Below the pieces are notes generated by a model. The model was not told the origin of the DNA. It did no database searches and was given only the letters and a program-made list of their open reading frames with translations. 64,000 bases of DNA from contig NZ_CABVIX010000009.1 of assembly GCF_902498185.1 (NCBI RefSeq), positions 124,001 to 188,000 of the forward strand, read 5' to 3'. The translations under genes were made by a program, and so were the position numbers. Shown here piece after piece: positions 54,527 to 64,000 of the stretch (the first letter of the stretch is position 1; each line of letters starts with the position of its first letter). The DNA comes from Pseudomonas fluorescens (GTDB taxonomy: Bacteria > Pseudomonadota > Gammaproteobacteria > Pseudomonadales > Pseudomonadaceae).

Positions 54527-55594
54527 ATGCTGGACTGGAAAAACCGTACCGGAAAAGCCGACGCGCGCGAGCGCGCCGATACCCGCACCACCGCGACCCG
54601 CAGCTACTTCGGCGGCTTGTTCAGCCGGGCATTGGGCACCTTGATCGGCCTGTACCTTCTGGTATGTATCGGCCTCGGCTGGTACTGGAGCCAGGAACCG
54701 GACCTGTTCCCGGTTCAGCAGACCGCGCAATCGCAAGCCCAGCGCAGCAGCCAGCAGATGGTGATCGGCTACACCACCATCGAAACCCTCAAGACCGTTG
54801 CCGACACGCTGCTGCAGAAACCGGGCGGCTACATTGCCAACGACCGCTTCCCGCCTGGCCTGTGGATGGACAACATGCCCAGCTGGGAATACGGCGTGCT
54901 GGTACAGGTACGTGACCTGAGTCGTGCCCTGCGCAAGGACTTCGCCCGCTCGCAGTCACAGTCCACCGAGGACGCCGACCTCGCCAAGGCGGAGCCGCGT
55001 TTCAACTTCGATCACAAGAGCTGGATCCTGCCGTCGAGCGAATCCGAGTTCCAGGAAGGCATCAACTCCCTGAGCCGCTACCAGGCACGTCTGGCGAGCG
55101 GGGACAACAACGCGATCTTCTACACTCGCGCCGATAACCTGAACAACTGGCTCGGCGATGTCGCCACCCGCCTGGGCTCGTTGTCCCAGCGCCTGTCGGC
55201 CAGTGTCGGCCGGGTCAAGCTCAACAGCACATTGAAGACCGAAGCAGTGGTTGCCGGCCAAGCCCCGCAGCTCGACGAGGAAGTGGTCGAGACCCCATGG
55301 CTGCAGATCGACAACGTGTTCTATGAAGCCCGTGGCCAGGCCTGGGCCTTGTCGCACCTGCTGCGTGCCATCGAAGTCGACTTCGCTGACGTGCTCGCCA
55401 AGAAGAACGCCACGGTCAGCGTTCGCCAGATCATCCGTGAGCTCGAAGCTTCCCAGGAGCCCCTGTGGAGCCCGATGGTGCTGAACGGCAGTGGCTTCGG
55501 CATGTGGGCCAACCACTCGCTGGTGATGGCCAACTACATCTCTCGCGCCAATGCCGCAGTGATCGACCTGCGTCAGCTGCTGTCGCAAGGCTGA
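54527..55594 (+). CDS. DUF2333 family membrane-anchored protein
   Basis: The 355-residue protein has one N-terminal membrane helix (about residues 35-55, ALGTLIGLYLLVCIGLGWYW) followed by a large periplasmic part. WSQEPDLFPV, YIANDRFPPGLWMDNMPSWEYG and NGSGFGMWANHSLVMANYISRANAA are typical of DUF2333 proteins of gamma-proteobacteria. Function is unknown. The ATG at 54527 has AAGGAC upstream; an in-frame GTG at 54506 is less likely. Nudix gene follows after 5 bp. Confidence 0.88.
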   Translation: MLDWKNRTGKADARERADTRTTATRSYFGGLFSRALGTLIGLYLLVCIGLGWYWSQEPDLFPVQQTAQSQAQRSSQQMVIGYTTIETLKTVADTLLQKPGGYIANDRFPPGLWMDNMPSWEYGVLVQVRDLSRALRKDFARSQSQSTEDADLAKAEPRFNFDHKSWILPSSESEFQEGINSLSRYQARLASGDNNAIFYTRADNLNNWLGDVATRLGSLSQRLSASVGRVKLNSTLKTEAVVAGQAPQLDEEVVETPWLQIDNVFYEARGQAWALSHLLRAIEVDFADVLAKKNATVSVRQIIRELEASQEPLWSPMVLNGSGFGMWANHSLVMANYISRANAAVIDLRQLLSQG

Positions 55595-55599
55595 GGCCT

Positions 55600-56130
55600 G
55601 TGAACCCTGGAGAGGCCGCACACCGTGCGGCTTCGGACGCCGAGCTGATCGCCTGGGTCGACGAGCTCGACCGGCCTCTGGGGGCCTTGCCACGCGCGCA
55701 GCTGCGCGAGCGCGGCCTGATCGGGCGCGGCACCTACATCCTGCTGTTCAACAGCGCCGGTGAGTTGTGCGTGCACCGGCGCACCCTGAGCAAGGCGATC
55801 TATCCGGGCTACTGGGACGTCGCCGCAGGGGGCATGGTGTCGGGCGACGAGACCTACGCCGAGTCGGCTGCCCGCGAGCTTGAAGAAGAGCTGGGTATCT
55901 CCGGCGTCGAGCTGCGTTTTCACGAGAAGTTCTTCTTCGATCAACCGGGCAACCGGTTATGGTGCGCCGTATTCTCGGCGGTCTCGGACGGGCCTTTGCA
56001 CCTGCAGCCCGAAGAGGTGATCGAGGCACGTTTCCTGCCCCTGGCGCAGGCTCTCGCGGACAGCCGGCAACGGCCGTACTGCCCTGATTCCCTGTCGGCG
56101 CTGCACCGTTATCTCGACCGCCGGGCATGA
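55600..56130 (+). CDS. Nudix hydrolase, YfcD-like
   Basis: The 176-residue protein has a complete Nudix box from about residue 80: GGMVSGDETYAESAARELEEELGI, matching Gx5Ex7REUxEExGU. The N-terminus with VDELDRPLGALPRAQLRERGLIGRGTYIL and VHRRTLSKAIYPGYWDVAAGG is typical of the YfcD/isopentenyl-diphosphate-isomerase-like Nudix branch. The substrate is unknown. It starts with GTG at 55600 behind GAGG; the longer open frame upstream overlaps the DUF2333 gene and is a shadow. It is coexpressed with the DUF2333 gene. Confidence 0.88.
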   Translation: MNPGEAAHRAASDAELIAWVDELDRPLGALPRAQLRERGLIGRGTYILLFNSAGELCVHRRTLSKAIYPGYWDVAAGGMVSGDETYAESAARELEEELGISGVELRFHEKFFFDQPGNRLWCAVFSAVSDGPLHLQPEEVIEARFLPLAQALADSRQRPYCPDSLSALHRYLDRRA

Positions 56131-56263
56131 CGTCGCGAAAGCTGTGAAAAATGGCGCAATCCGGGACTTAGCAGACGGCGGATTTCTCGTTACACTGCGC
56201 GGCCTTTTCGGGCTGCCGCACCCTGTGCAGCAGTAGCGCTGCCCCTGCCAGAGTGGGGCTTCG

Positions 56264-56297
56264 CGGTCGGTCTCAACTGGGAGCCGGCCGGTTTTTT
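56264..56297 (+). terminator. Terminator between Nudix gene and SUI1 gene
   Basis: CGGTCGG (56264-56270) pairs with CCGGCCG (56284-56290) with one G-T pair, followed by six T (56292-56297). A second small hairpin, GCCCC/GGGGC, lies at 56241-56259. The distance of 24 bases to the next start leaves open a leader-attenuator role. Confidence 0.55.
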
Positions 56298-56320
56298 GTC
56301 CTCAAGCAAGAGGAACAAAA

Positions 56321-56692
56321 GTGGCCAAGAAAGCCTCATCCTTCGCCGCCCTTGGCGGCCTCGTGTTTTCCACCGACGCTGGCCGGCATTGCCCGGACTG
56401 CAGCAAGCCCGTGGATGACTGCATCTGCAAACAGACGCTTATTCCCGAAGGGGATGGCATTGCCCGTGTGCGCCGCGAAAGCAAGGGCCGCGGCGGCAAG
56501 ACCGTGACAACCATCAGCGGTGTTCCGCTGCCCCACGAGCCCCTCAAGGCGCTCGCCACCACGCTCAAGCGCCGTTGTGGCACAGGCGGTGCCTTGAAGG
56601 ATGGGGTCATCGAGATCCAGGGTGATCATGTCGAGTTGCTGATCGCCGAGCTGATCAAGCAGGGCTTCAAGGCGAAAAAGTCCGGCGGCTGA
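56321..56692 (+). CDS. yciH: SUI1/eIF1-family translation factor, YciH
   Basis: The 123-residue protein starts with GTG at 56321 behind AGAGGAAC. It has an N-terminal short stretch with CPDCSKPVDDCIC, four cysteines that may bind zinc, then the SUI1 fold with RESKGRGGKTVTTISGVP and LATTLKRRCGTGGALKDGVIEIQGDH. YciH-like proteins promote accurate start-codon choice and inhibit some initiation under stress. It lies 150 bp upstream of speA in the same direction. Confidence 0.92.
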   Translation: MAKKASSFAALGGLVFSTDAGRHCPDCSKPVDDCICKQTLIPEGDGIARVRRESKGRGGKTVTTISGVPLPHEPLKALATTLKRRCGTGGALKDGVIEIQGDHVELLIAELIKQGFKAKKSGG

Positions 56693-56843
56693 GGCCGGTG
56701 CGGGACTTTTTAACCAACGCTTTCTAAACTCGGTCCGTCAGCATGGGTCTACCCCTGGGCACGGATCGATCGTCATTTTCAGCTTTTACACCGCTCAGGC
56801 CTTCACGCCTGGCAGTGTCCGACTTTTCAGATAGGGGACTTGA

Positions 56844-58757
56844 ATGTCCGTACGACGCACACGCAAAGACGATGGCAGCCAGTGGACCGTGGCAGACAGC
56901 CGCAGTGTTTACGGAATCCGCCATTGGGGCGCCGGTTACTTTGCCATCAACGAGGCCGGACGCGTCGAAGTGCGCCCGAATGGCCCGGATAGCTCGCCGA
57001 TCGACCTGTTCGAGCAGGTCGACGAACTGCGCCAGAGCGGCCTTTCGCTGCCGCTGCTGGTGCGCTTCCCTGACATCCTGCAAGACCGCGTGCGTCAGCT
57101 GACCGGCGCATTCGACGCCAACATCGCGCGCATGGACTACCAGAGCCAGTACACCGCGCTCTACCCGATCAAGGTCAACCAGCAAGAAGCGGTCGTCGAG
57201 AACATCATCGCCACGCAGGACGTGTCCATCGGCCTTGAAGCCGGCTCCAAGCCCGAGCTGCTGGCTGTCCTGGCGCTGGCGCCCAAGGGCGGCACCATCG
57301 TCTGCAACGGCTACAAGGACCGCGAGTTCATTCGCCTGGCGCTGATCGGCCAGAAGCTTGGCCACAACGTGTTCATCGTCATCGAGAAAGAGTCCGAGGT
57401 CGCCCTGGTGATCGACGAGGCCGCCGAGCTCAAGGTCAAGCCACAGGTCGGCCTGCGCGTGCGCCTGTCGTCCCTGGCTTCCAGCAAGTGGGCCGACACG
57501 GGTGGCGAGAAGTCCAAGTTCGGGCTGTCGGCCGCGCAGCTGCTCTCGGTGGTCCAGCGCTTCCGCGATGCCGGTCTTGACCAGGGCATCCGTCTGCTGC
57601 ACTTCCACATGGGATCGCAGATCGCCAACCTGGCTGACTACCAGCACGGCTTCAAGGAAGCGATCCGTTACTATGGCGAACTGCGCGCCCTGGGCCTGCC
57701 GGTCGATCATATCGACGTCGGTGGCGGCCTGGGTGTCGACTACGACGGCACCCATTCGCGCAACGCCAGCTCGATCAACTACGACATCGACGATTACGCG
57801 GCGGTGGTGGTTGGCATGCTCAAGGAGTTCTGCGACGCCCAGGGTCTACCGCACCCGCACATCTTCTCCGAGAGCGGCCGCGCCCTTACCGCGCACCACG
57901 CGATGCTGGTGGTTCAGGTGACCGACGTCGAGAAACACAACGACGACGTGCCGCTGATCGAGAACAAGGAGAGCCTGCCCGAGACCGTGCAATGGCTGGC
58001 CGACCTGCTGGGTCCGACCGACATCGAGATGGTCACCGAGACCTACTGGCGCGCCACCCACTACATGGGCGATGTGGCGGCCCAGTATGCTGACGGCAAG
58101 CTGACCCTGGCTGAAAAGGCCCTTGCCGAGCAGTGCTACTTCGCCGTCTGCCGGCGCCTGCACAACTCGCTCAAGGCTCGTCAGCGTTCGCACCGCCAGG
58201 TGCTCGACGAGCTCAACGACAAGCTTGCCGACAAGTACATCTGCAACTTCTCGGTATTCCAGAGCCTGCCTGATACCTGGGCGATCGGCCAGGTGCTGCC
58301 GATCCTGCCGCTGCATCGCCTCGATGAAGAGCCGCTGCGCCGCGCCGTGCTGCAGGACTTGACCTGTGACTCCGACGGCAAGATCAACCAGTACGTCGAC
58401 GAGCAGAGCATCGAGACCAGCCTGCCGGTGCATTCGATCAACGAAGGGGAGGATTACCTGCTGGGGATCTTCCTGGTCGGCGCCTACCAGGAAATCCTGG
58501 GTGACATGCACAACCTGTTCGGCGACACCGACTCGGTGAACATCTACCAGAATGCCGACGGCAGCGTGTACCACGCCGGGATCGAGACCCACGACACCAT
58601 CGAAGACATGCTGCGCTACGTGCACCTGTCGCCTGAAGAGCTGATGACGCACTACCGCGACAAGGTCGCCAGCGCGAAGATCACCGCGCGCGAGCGGACG
58701 CAGTTCCTTGATGCGCTGCGGTTGGGGCTGACCAGGTCGTCTTACCTGTCATCCTGA
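56844..58757 (+). CDS. speA: SpeA, biosynthetic arginine decarboxylase
   Basis: The 637-residue fold-III, PLP-dependent decarboxylase begins with [26 protein letters not shown], and has the PLP lysine in [10 protein letters not shown] near residue 105. [30 protein letters not shown] and [16 protein letters not shown] are typical. It makes agmatine from arginine, the first step to putrescine. Upstream, 150 bp hold no clear regulatory motif apart from a small CAGGC/GCCTG hairpin. It is convergent with the MATE gene. Confidence 0.97.
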   Translation: MSVRRTRKDDGSQWTVADSRSVYGIRHWGAGYFAINEAGRVEVRPNGPDSSPIDLFEQVDELRQSGLSLPLLVRFPDILQDRVRQLTGAFDANIARMDYQSQYTALYPIKVNQQEAVVENIIATQDVSIGLEAGSKPELLAVLALAPKGGTIVCNGYKDREFIRLALIGQKLGHNVFIVIEKESEVALVIDEAAELKVKPQVGLRVRLSSLASSKWADTGGEKSKFGLSAAQLLSVVQRFRDAGLDQGIRLLHFHMGSQIANLADYQHGFKEAIRYYGELRALGLPVDHIDVGGGLGVDYDGTHSRNASSINYDIDDYAAVVVGMLKEFCDAQGLPHPHIFSESGRALTAHHAMLVVQVTDVEKHNDDVPLIENKESLPETVQWLADLLGPTDIEMVTETYWRATHYMGDVAAQYADGKLTLAEKALAEQCYFAVCRRLHNSLKARQRSHRQVLDELNDKLADKYICNFSVFQSLPDTWAIGQVLPILPLHRLDEEPLRRAVLQDLTCDSDGKINQYVDEQSIETSLPVHSINEGEDYLLGIFLVGAYQEILGDMHNLFGDTDSVNIYQNADGSVYHAGIETHDTIEDMLRYVHLSPEELMTHYRDKVASAKITARERTQFLDALRLGLTRSSYLSS

Positions 58758-58763
58758 GAGTGA

Positions 58764-58810
58764 CTGGGCGGGTTCCATCGCGCCGAACCGCTGCGATATG
58801 ACCCGCCCAG
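58764..58810. terminator. Stem-loop between convergent speA and MATE gene
   Basis: CTGGGCGGGT (58764-58773) pairs perfectly with ACCCGCCCAG (58801-58810), and ATCGC (58777-58781) with GCGAT (58793-58797) inside. It is placed between two converging genes like a shared terminator but has no T-run. Confidence 0.55.
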
Positions 58811-58817
58811 GCAGCCG

Positions 58818-60152
58818 CTAGATCCAATCCCCGCGCTGCTGCAATCTCCACCCCATCCACCCCAGGGTCAGCGCCCGCAACCCCATGAACCCAAGAAACG
58901 CCAGCCACAACCCATGATTCCCCAGCCCGCTCGCGACCCAGGCGAACGGCAACGCGATTACCACGCTCACCAGCATGGCATTGCGCATTTCCCGCGCGCG
59001 GGTTGCGCCAATGAACAAGCCATCGAGCAGGTAGCTCCATACGGCGATCAACGGCAGCAGCGCCAGGTACGAAAGGTACGGATAAGCGGCCTCGCGAACA
59101 CTGTCGATGTCGGTCTGAAGATCGATGAACAGATGCCCGCCCACCAGAAACAACCCGGCAAACCCGACACTCACGAGCAATGACCAGCCACAGGCGACTA
59201 CCAGCGCGCGGCGCAGGGCATGGCGGTCGTGGGCGCCGATGGCGTGGCCGCAAAGTGCCTCGACGGCATGCGCGAGGCCGTCGAGGGCGTACGCGGTGAG
59301 CATCAGGCCGTTGAGCAGCAGGGCGTTGGCGGCCACTGTCGATTCACCCAGGCGCGCGCCCTGGATGGCGATCAGCAGGAACACCAGTTGCAGCGCCAGG
59401 CTGCGCAGGAAGATGTCTCGGTTGACCGCCAACAGTGGGCGCCAGGCGCGCCAGCGCTTGAGCGCCGCCCAGGCGATATGCCCGGGATAGGCGCGCAGCG
59501 CCGGGCGGGTGAGGGCCAGGCCAAGCAGGGCGGCGCTCCATTCGGCAATCACCGAGGCGCGCGCCGAGCCGAGCACGCCCCAGTCGAGTCCGAGCACGAA
59601 CCACAGATTGAGCGCGATATTGAGCAGGTTGGTGGTCAGCAGGATGGCCAACGGCGCGCGGGCATTCTGGGTGCCGAGAAACCAGCCGACCAGGGCGTAG
59701 CTCGCCAACGCAGCGGGCAGGCCCAGCAGGCGGGTGTGGAAAAAGTCCTCGGTCGATTGATGCAGCGCTGCGCTGGGGTCCATCAGTTGCAGGGCCAGCT
59801 GGCTGAAGGGCAGGGCGACCAGCCCCAGCACGATCGCGAATACCAGCGCCAGCAGCAGGCCTTGCACCAGCACCTGGCGCAGCGCCGCGCCATCAGCTCG
59901 CCCGGCGGCCTGGGCAGCGAAGCCGGTGGAGCCCATGCGCAGGAAGCCCATCATCCCCATCATGAAGGTGAACAGCGTGGCGCCCACGGCCACGGCGCCC
60001 AGCTGATGGGCGTGGGGCAGGTGACCGATCACGGTGCTGTCGACCAGCGCCACCAGCGGCACGGAGATGTTGGACAGGATCATCGGCGCCGCCAGGCCCC
60101 AAACCTTGCGGTGGGTGGCCCGGTCGCGCCAGTCAGTGGACACTCGAATCAT
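58818..60152 (-). CDS. MATE-family efflux transporter, DinF-like
   Basis: The 444-residue membrane protein has about twelve helices in two repeats. The start VWGLAAPMILSNISVPLVALVDSTVIGHLPHAHQLGAVAVG is a MATE signature of the DinF branch, with the conserved Asp of VDSTVIG. GLDWGVLGSARASVIAEW and the second-half ANALLLNGLMLTAYALDGLAHAVEAL fit. The substrate is unknown; DinF proteins export oxidised or toxic compounds with Na+ or H+ coupling. The ATG at 60152 has AAGGAG at good spacing; another ATG eight codons upstream has none. Confidence 0.9.
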   Translation of the reverse strand: MIRVSTDWRDRATHRKVWGLAAPMILSNISVPLVALVDSTVIGHLPHAHQLGAVAVGATLFTFMMGMMGFLRMGSTGFAAQAAGRADGAALRQVLVQGLLLALVFAIVLGLVALPFSQLALQLMDPSAALHQSTEDFFHTRLLGLPAALASYALVGWFLGTQNARAPLAILLTTNLLNIALNLWFVLGLDWGVLGSARASVIAEWSAALLGLALTRPALRAYPGHIAWAALKRWRAWRPLLAVNRDIFLRSLALQLVFLLIAIQGARLGESTVAANALLLNGLMLTAYALDGLAHAVEALCGHAIGAHDRHALRRALVVACGWSLLVSVGFAGLFLVGGHLFIDLQTDIDSVREAAYPYLSYLALLPLIAVWSYLLDGLFIGATRAREMRNAMLVSVVIALPFAWVASGLGNHGLWLAFLGFMGLRALTLGWMGWRLQQRGDWI

Positions 60153-60298
60153 GCGGACTCCTTGAGGGGTCCGCATTGTAGCGCCACAGGCACCCGACGG
60201 CGCGAACCTGGGCTCGCTTGTCGCCTGCCAGCCGGTACGGCACTGCTTCGTTACGCTATAGTTGCTGCCCTCACGAACACGCTGCCAAAGAGTTTCCC

Positions 60299-63200
60299 AT
60301 GCTCGACAAAGGATTGTTGCTGGCCTGCGCGCTGGCCTTGCTCAGTGCCTGCGATTCATCATCGCCTGACAGAACCGCGCCCGTTGAAAAGCCCCTCGCC
60401 AGTGCGGCCCAGGCCGAGGCGCCCAAGCGAGAGGACCAGGCGCTCCTGGCCAAGCGCTACGCCGACCGCGAGCTGAGCGTGCTGGACGTCTCCGAAGTGC
60501 AGCTCGATGGGGCCAGCACCTTGTCGATCAGCTTCTCGGTACCGCTTGATGCGCAGCAGGATTTCGCCGGCAAAGTGCACCTTGTCGACACGCTCAAGGG
60601 CAAGGTCGACGGGGCATGGGAGCTTTCCGACAACCAGATGGAGCTGCGCCAGCGCCACCTGGAGCCGCAGCGCAAACTGGTGCTGACGGTCGATGCCAGC
60701 GTCCTGGACGTCAATGGCAAGCGCTTGGGCAGCGAGTCTGTCAGCCGCCTGGAAACCCGCGACATGCAACCCACCGTGGGCTTCGCGAGCCGCGGCTCGC
60801 TGCTGCCCACGCGCCTGGCGGAGGGCCTGCCTGTCATCGCCCTGAACGTCGACAAGGTCGATGTGGAGTTTTTCCGCGTCAAGCCCGCATCGCTCTCGAC
60901 CTTCCTTGCCAGCTGGGGCCGCAACAGCAGCCTGTACGCCTACCAGTCCAAGGAAACACTGGACATGGCCGACCTGGTCTACAGCGGCCACTTCGACCTG
61001 AATCCGGCGCGCAACACCCGCGAGACCGTGCTGCTGCCGATTGCCGGGATCAAACCGCTGCAGGCGCCAGGTGTATACCTCGCGGTCATGCGCGCCTCGG
61101 GCACCTATGACTATTCGCAGCCTGCCACCCTGTTTACCTTGAGTGATATCGGCGTGTCGGCGCATCGCTACCGTGACCGCCTCGATGTCTTTACCCAGGC
61201 CCTCGAGGGTGGCAAGGCGATCGGCGATGTCACGCTCCAGGTGCAGGATGCCCAAGGCAAGCTGCTGGCCCAGGCGACAACAGACAGCGGCGGCCACGCG
61301 CAGCTGCCGATGCCACCCAAGGCAGAGCTGCTGATCGCCCATCAGGGCGTGCATACCACGCTGCTGCGCCTGAACACGGCGGCGCTGGACCTGGCCGAGT
61401 TCGACATCACCGGGCCGCAATCCAATCCGCTGCAGTTCTTTGTATTCGGCCCGCGCGACTTGTATCGCCCAGGCGAAACCGTGCTGCTCAACGGCCTGCT
61501 GCGCGACCAGGACGGCAACCCAGTCAAGTCGCAGCCGATCACCGTCGAGGTGCGCCGTCCCGATCAGCAGGTCAGCCGCAAGTTCGTCTGGGAAGCCGAT
61601 GCCAACGGCCTGTTCCAGTACCAGCTGCAACTGGCCAGCGAAGCCCCGACCGGACGCTGGCAGCTGCTGCTCGACCTGGGCGGTGGGCGCAAGCAGGTGC
61701 ATGAAATTCTGGTCGAGGACTTCCTTCCCGAGCGGCTGGCGCTCGAGCTCAAGGGTAGCAGCACGCCGCTGCGCCCGGACCAGCAGGCGAGGGTCGAGGT
61801 CAACGGGCGCTACCTGTATGGCGCTCCGGCCGCGGGCAATCGCTTGAGTGGACAGGCCTATGTACGGCCGCTGCGCGAGGCGGTCCCGGCCTTGCCCGGC
61901 TACCAGTTCGGCTCGGTCACCGAGACTGAGTTGAGCCAGGATCTGGAGCTGGAGGAGGTTACCCTCGACAGTGCTGGCAAGGCCACGCTGGATATCGAAA
62001 ACCGCTGGGCCGAGGCCCGTTCGCCGTTGCAGCTGACCGTCCAGGCCAGCCTCCAGGAGTCCGGCGGTCGGCCGGTCACCCGCCGCCTTGAACAGCCGAT
62101 CTGGCCCGCCGAGCGGCTGCCGGGCTTGCGCGGGCTGTTCGATGGCGAGGAAACCGATAGCGACGGCCCGGTCGAATTCGAAGTGCTGGTGGCTGACCGC
62201 GAAGGCCGCAAGCTGGCCGCCGACAAGCTCAAGGTGCGCCTGGTGCGCGAGCGTCGCGACTACTACTGGAACTACTCCCAGAGCGATGGCTGGAGCTACA
62301 ACTTCAACGAGAAATTCCTGACCCAGAGCGAGGAAACCGTCAGCGTGAAGGCCGGCTCCACCGCCAAACTGAGCTTCCAGGTCGAGTGGGGGCCGTACCG
62401 CGTCGAGGTCGAAGACCCGCAGACCGGGCTGGTCAGCAGCGAGCGTTTCTGGGCGGGCTACCGTGCCCAGGACAACGCCGAAGGCGGTGCCGTGCGGCCG
62501 GACCAGGTCAAGTTGGCGCTGGACAAGCCCGCTTACGCCGACGGCGCGACCGCCAAAGTCACGGTGACACCGCCGGCCGCGGGCAGCGGTTACCTGATGG
62601 TCGAGTCCAGCGACGGACCGCTGTGGTGGCAACAGATCGACGTGCCCGCCGAGGGCAAGACCTTTGACGTGCAGCTGGATAAAAAGTGGGCCCGCCATGA
62701 CCTTTACATCAGCGCCCTGGTGATCCGCCCAGGCGAGCGCAAGGTCAATGCCACGCCCAAGCGCGCCGTCGGCGTGCTGCACCTGCCGCTGCAACGGGCC
62801 GAGCGCAAGCTGGCGCTGACCCTGCAAGCCCCCGAGAAGATGCGCCCCAAACAACCGCTGACCGTCAGGTTCAAGGCCGCCAATGCCGACGGCAGCGTGC
62901 CCGGACAGGTGCACGTGCTGCTGTCGGCCGTCGACGTGGGCATCCTCAACATCACCGACTTCAAGACCCCCGATCCCTTCGCCAGCCTGTTCGGGCGCAA
63001 GGCCTACGGCGCCGACCAGCTGGACATTTATGGCCAACTGATCGAAGCCGGCCAGGGCCGCCTGGCAAGCCTGGCCTTTGGTGGCGATGCGGCCATGGCC
63101 AAGGGCGGCAAGCGGCCGAACACGACGGTGACCATCGTCGCCCAGCAAAGTGTGCCGGTGACGCTCGATGCGCAGGGAGAAGGCCAGGCGACGGTGGACA

Positions 63201-64000
63201 TTCCCGATTTCAACGGTGAGTTGCGCCTGATGGCCCAGGCCTGGAGCGACGATCGCTTCGGCATGGCCGAAGGCAAGACAGTGGTGGCGGCCCCGCTGAT
63301 TGCCGAACTGTCGGCGCCGCGTTTCCTGGCCGGGGGCGACCGCACTGATCTTGCGCTGGACCTCTCCAACCTCTCGGGCAAGTCCCAGCAACTGAGTGTG
63401 CAAGTGATCAGCGAAGGTCAGCTCAGCCTGCTCGCCGCTGGCCAGCAGGCCCTCAGCCTGGCAGAGGGCCAGCGCACCACCTTGAAGATCCCGGTGCAGG
63501 CCAAGGATGGCCTGGGGCAGGGCAAGGTACGGGTGCAGGTGAGCGGGCTGCAGCTGCCGGGCGAGACGGCGGCAGTGTTCGAGCGCGAATGGACCCTGGG
63601 CGTACGCCCGGCTTATCCGGCCGTTCTCTCGCATTATCGCGTGGCCCTCAAGGACCAGCCCTGGAGCCTGCCGTCAGCCGATCTGGAGGCGTATGAAGCG
63701 GCTGGGCTCGAAGGCCGCCTGGCGCTGTCGAGCCGGCCACCGCTGAACCTCGCCGAGCAGATCCGCGCTCTCGAAGCCTACCCCTACGGCTGCCTGGAGC
63801 AAACCGCCAGCGGCCTCTATCCCTCCCTCTACGCCGATGCCGATAGCCTCAAGCGCCTGGGCATCAAGGGCGAGCCGGCCGAGGTGCGCAAGCGCAAGAT
63901 CGAGATGGGCATCGAACACCTGCTGGGCATGCAGCGCTATAACGGCAGCTTCGGCCTGTGGGGTCCGGATGACGAGGAAGAGTACTGGCTGACCGCTTAT
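60299..64000 (+). CDS. Alpha-2-macroglobulin-family lipoprotein, YfhM-like (3' end missing)
   Basis: The open frame runs for 1,234 codons to the window edge without a stop; full-length homologues have about 1,600 residues. It begins with a lipoprotein signal (lipidated Cys18 in LLSAC) and has macroglobulin-type beta domains, a central bait-like region (AMAKGGKRPN near residue 935) and a thioester motif GCLEQT with Cys1165. Like YfhM it should trap proteases in the periplasm through the reactive thioester. The gene that usually follows, a penicillin-binding protein 1C, would lie beyond the window. The other strand also carries a long open frame, a GC-rich artefact. Confidence 0.93.
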   Translation, partial: MLDKGLLLACALALLSACDSSSPDRTAPVEKPLASAAQAEAPKREDQALLAKRYADRELSVLDVSEVQLDGASTLSISFSVPLDAQQDFAGKVHLVDTLKGKVDGAWELSDNQMELRQRHLEPQRKLVLTVDASVLDVNGKRLGSESVSRLETRDMQPTVGFASRGSLLPTRLAEGLPVIALNVDKVDVEFFRVKPASLSTFLASWGRNSSLYAYQSKETLDMADLVYSGHFDLNPARNTRETVLLPIAGIKPLQAPGVYLAVMRASGTYDYSQPATLFTLSDIGVSAHRYRDRLDVFTQALEGGKAIGDVTLQVQDAQGKLLAQATTDSGGHAQLPMPPKAELLIAHQGVHTTLLRLNTAALDLAEFDITGPQSNPLQFFVFGPRDLYRPGETVLLNGLLRDQDGNPVKSQPITVEVRRPDQQVSRKFVWEADANGLFQYQLQLASEAPTGRWQLLLDLGGGRKQVHEILVEDFLPERLALELKGSSTPLRPDQQARVEVNGRYLYGAPAAGNRLSGQAYVRPLREAVPALPGYQFGSVTETELSQDLELEEVTLDSAGKATLDIENRWAEARSPLQLTVQASLQESGGRPVTRRLEQPIWPAERLPGLRGLFDGEETDSDGPVEFEVLVADREGRKLAADKLKVRLVRERRDYYWNYSQSDGWSYNFNEKFLTQSEETVSVKAGSTAKLSFQVEWGPYRVEVEDPQTGLVSSERFWAGYRAQDNAEGGAVRPDQVKLALDKPAYADGATAKVTVTPPAAGSGYLMVESSDGPLWWQQIDVPAEGKTFDVQLDKKWARHDLYISALVIRPGERKVNATPKRAVGVLHLPLQRAERKLALTLQAPEKMRPKQPLTVRFKAANADGSVPGQVHVLLSAVDVGILNITDFKTPDPFASLFGRKAYGADQLDIYGQLIEAGQGRLASLAFGGDAAMAKGGKRPNTTVTIVAQQSVPVTLDAQGEGQATVDIPDFNGELRLMAQAWSDDRFGMAEGKTVVAAPLIAELSAPRFLAGGDRTDLALDLSNLSGKSQQLSVQVISEGQLSLLAAGQQALSLAEGQRTTLKIPVQAKDGLGQGKVRVQVSGLQLPGETAAVFEREWTLGVRPAYPAVLSHYRVALKDQPWSLPSADLEAYEAAGLEGRLALSSRPPLNLAEQIRALEAYPYGCLEQTASGLYPSLYADADSLKRLGIKGEPAEVRKRKIEMGIEHLLGMQRYNGSFGLWGPDDEEEYWLTAY

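Noticed and set aside
60359..63634. A 1,091-codon open frame on the minus strand
   Set aside because: It lies wholly antisense to the alpha-2-macroglobulin gene, whose thioester and lipobox are clear. Its translation is low-complexity, rich in Gly, Gln, Leu and His, as expected of a GC-rich shadow frame.

Overview
This 64 kb window is an ordinary, gene-dense chromosomal segment of a Pseudomonas, most likely of the P. putida group. The basis is the high GC, the Pseudomonas-type gene order (aroQ-accB-accC-prmA-zinc-ribbon gene-dusB-fis-purH-purD-retS), a CbpA/CbpM pair, a complete urtABCDE urea transporter and a full late-cobalamin cluster. Both edges cut genes: the end of livM on the left and an alpha-2-macroglobulin lipoprotein on the right. 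I found no rRNA, tRNA, IS element, prophage or CRISPR.

Layout, left to right. (1) 1-1742: end of a branched-chain amino-acid ABC operon (livM-livG-livF). A 575-bp gene-free stretch follows, with a terminator, two perfect DnaA boxes plus near matches, and a hairpin in front of an SDR gene. (2) 2.3-10.9 kb: SDR dehydrogenase, AGE-family epimerase, a DesT/FabR-like TetR regulator, a small secreted protein made of 15-residue tandem repeats, AsmA, a bacterioferritin-like protein, OsmE, a lipase and an AI-2E-type permease. (3) 10.9-13.6 kb: a YegD-type Hsp70 divergent from cbpA-cbpM, with a good sigma-32 promoter match before cbpA. (4) 13.6-19.8 kb: urtABCDE followed by a methionine-sulfoximine/phosphinothricin-type acetyltransferase, with a sigma-54-like promoter before urtA. 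(5) 20.0-22.9 kb: a metzincin metalloprotease lipoprotein and CycA. (6) 23.0-27.9 kb: a copper-acquisition operon (DUF2946, PCuAC, DUF2946, OprC-like receptor, PepSY membrane protein). (7) 28.0-30.3 kb: SPFH/NfeD pair and a vapBC toxin-antitoxin module with a palindromic operator.

(8) 30.3-37.8 kb: cobalamin corrin-ring genes in two divergent operons (cobL-cbiD-cobK leftward, cobG-cobH-cobI-cbiG/cobJ rightward). The set mixes the oxygen-dependent ring-contraction enzyme CobG with CbiD and CbiG, which belong to the anaerobic route. (9) 37.9-40.0 kb: three tandem genes of unknown function whose products share a W-x12-W motif at identical spacing and a similar C-terminal segment. I read them as divergent paralogues of an uncharacterised family, and they are the best candidate here for an undescribed system. 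(10) 40.0-49.8 kb: the retS sensor kinase, purD, purH, fis, dusB, a zinc-ribbon protein and prmA, with a long nested palindrome between purH and purD. (11) 50.0-64.0 kb: accC-accB, aroQ, dsbD, a DUF2333 protein, a Nudix hydrolase, a SUI1-family factor, speA, a MATE exporter and the truncated alpha-2-macroglobulin gene.

All calls come from reading the sequence and from knowledge of the families; no database search was run. Start codons were moved inward where a Shine-Dalgarno sequence, signal peptide or ATGA overlap favoured it.
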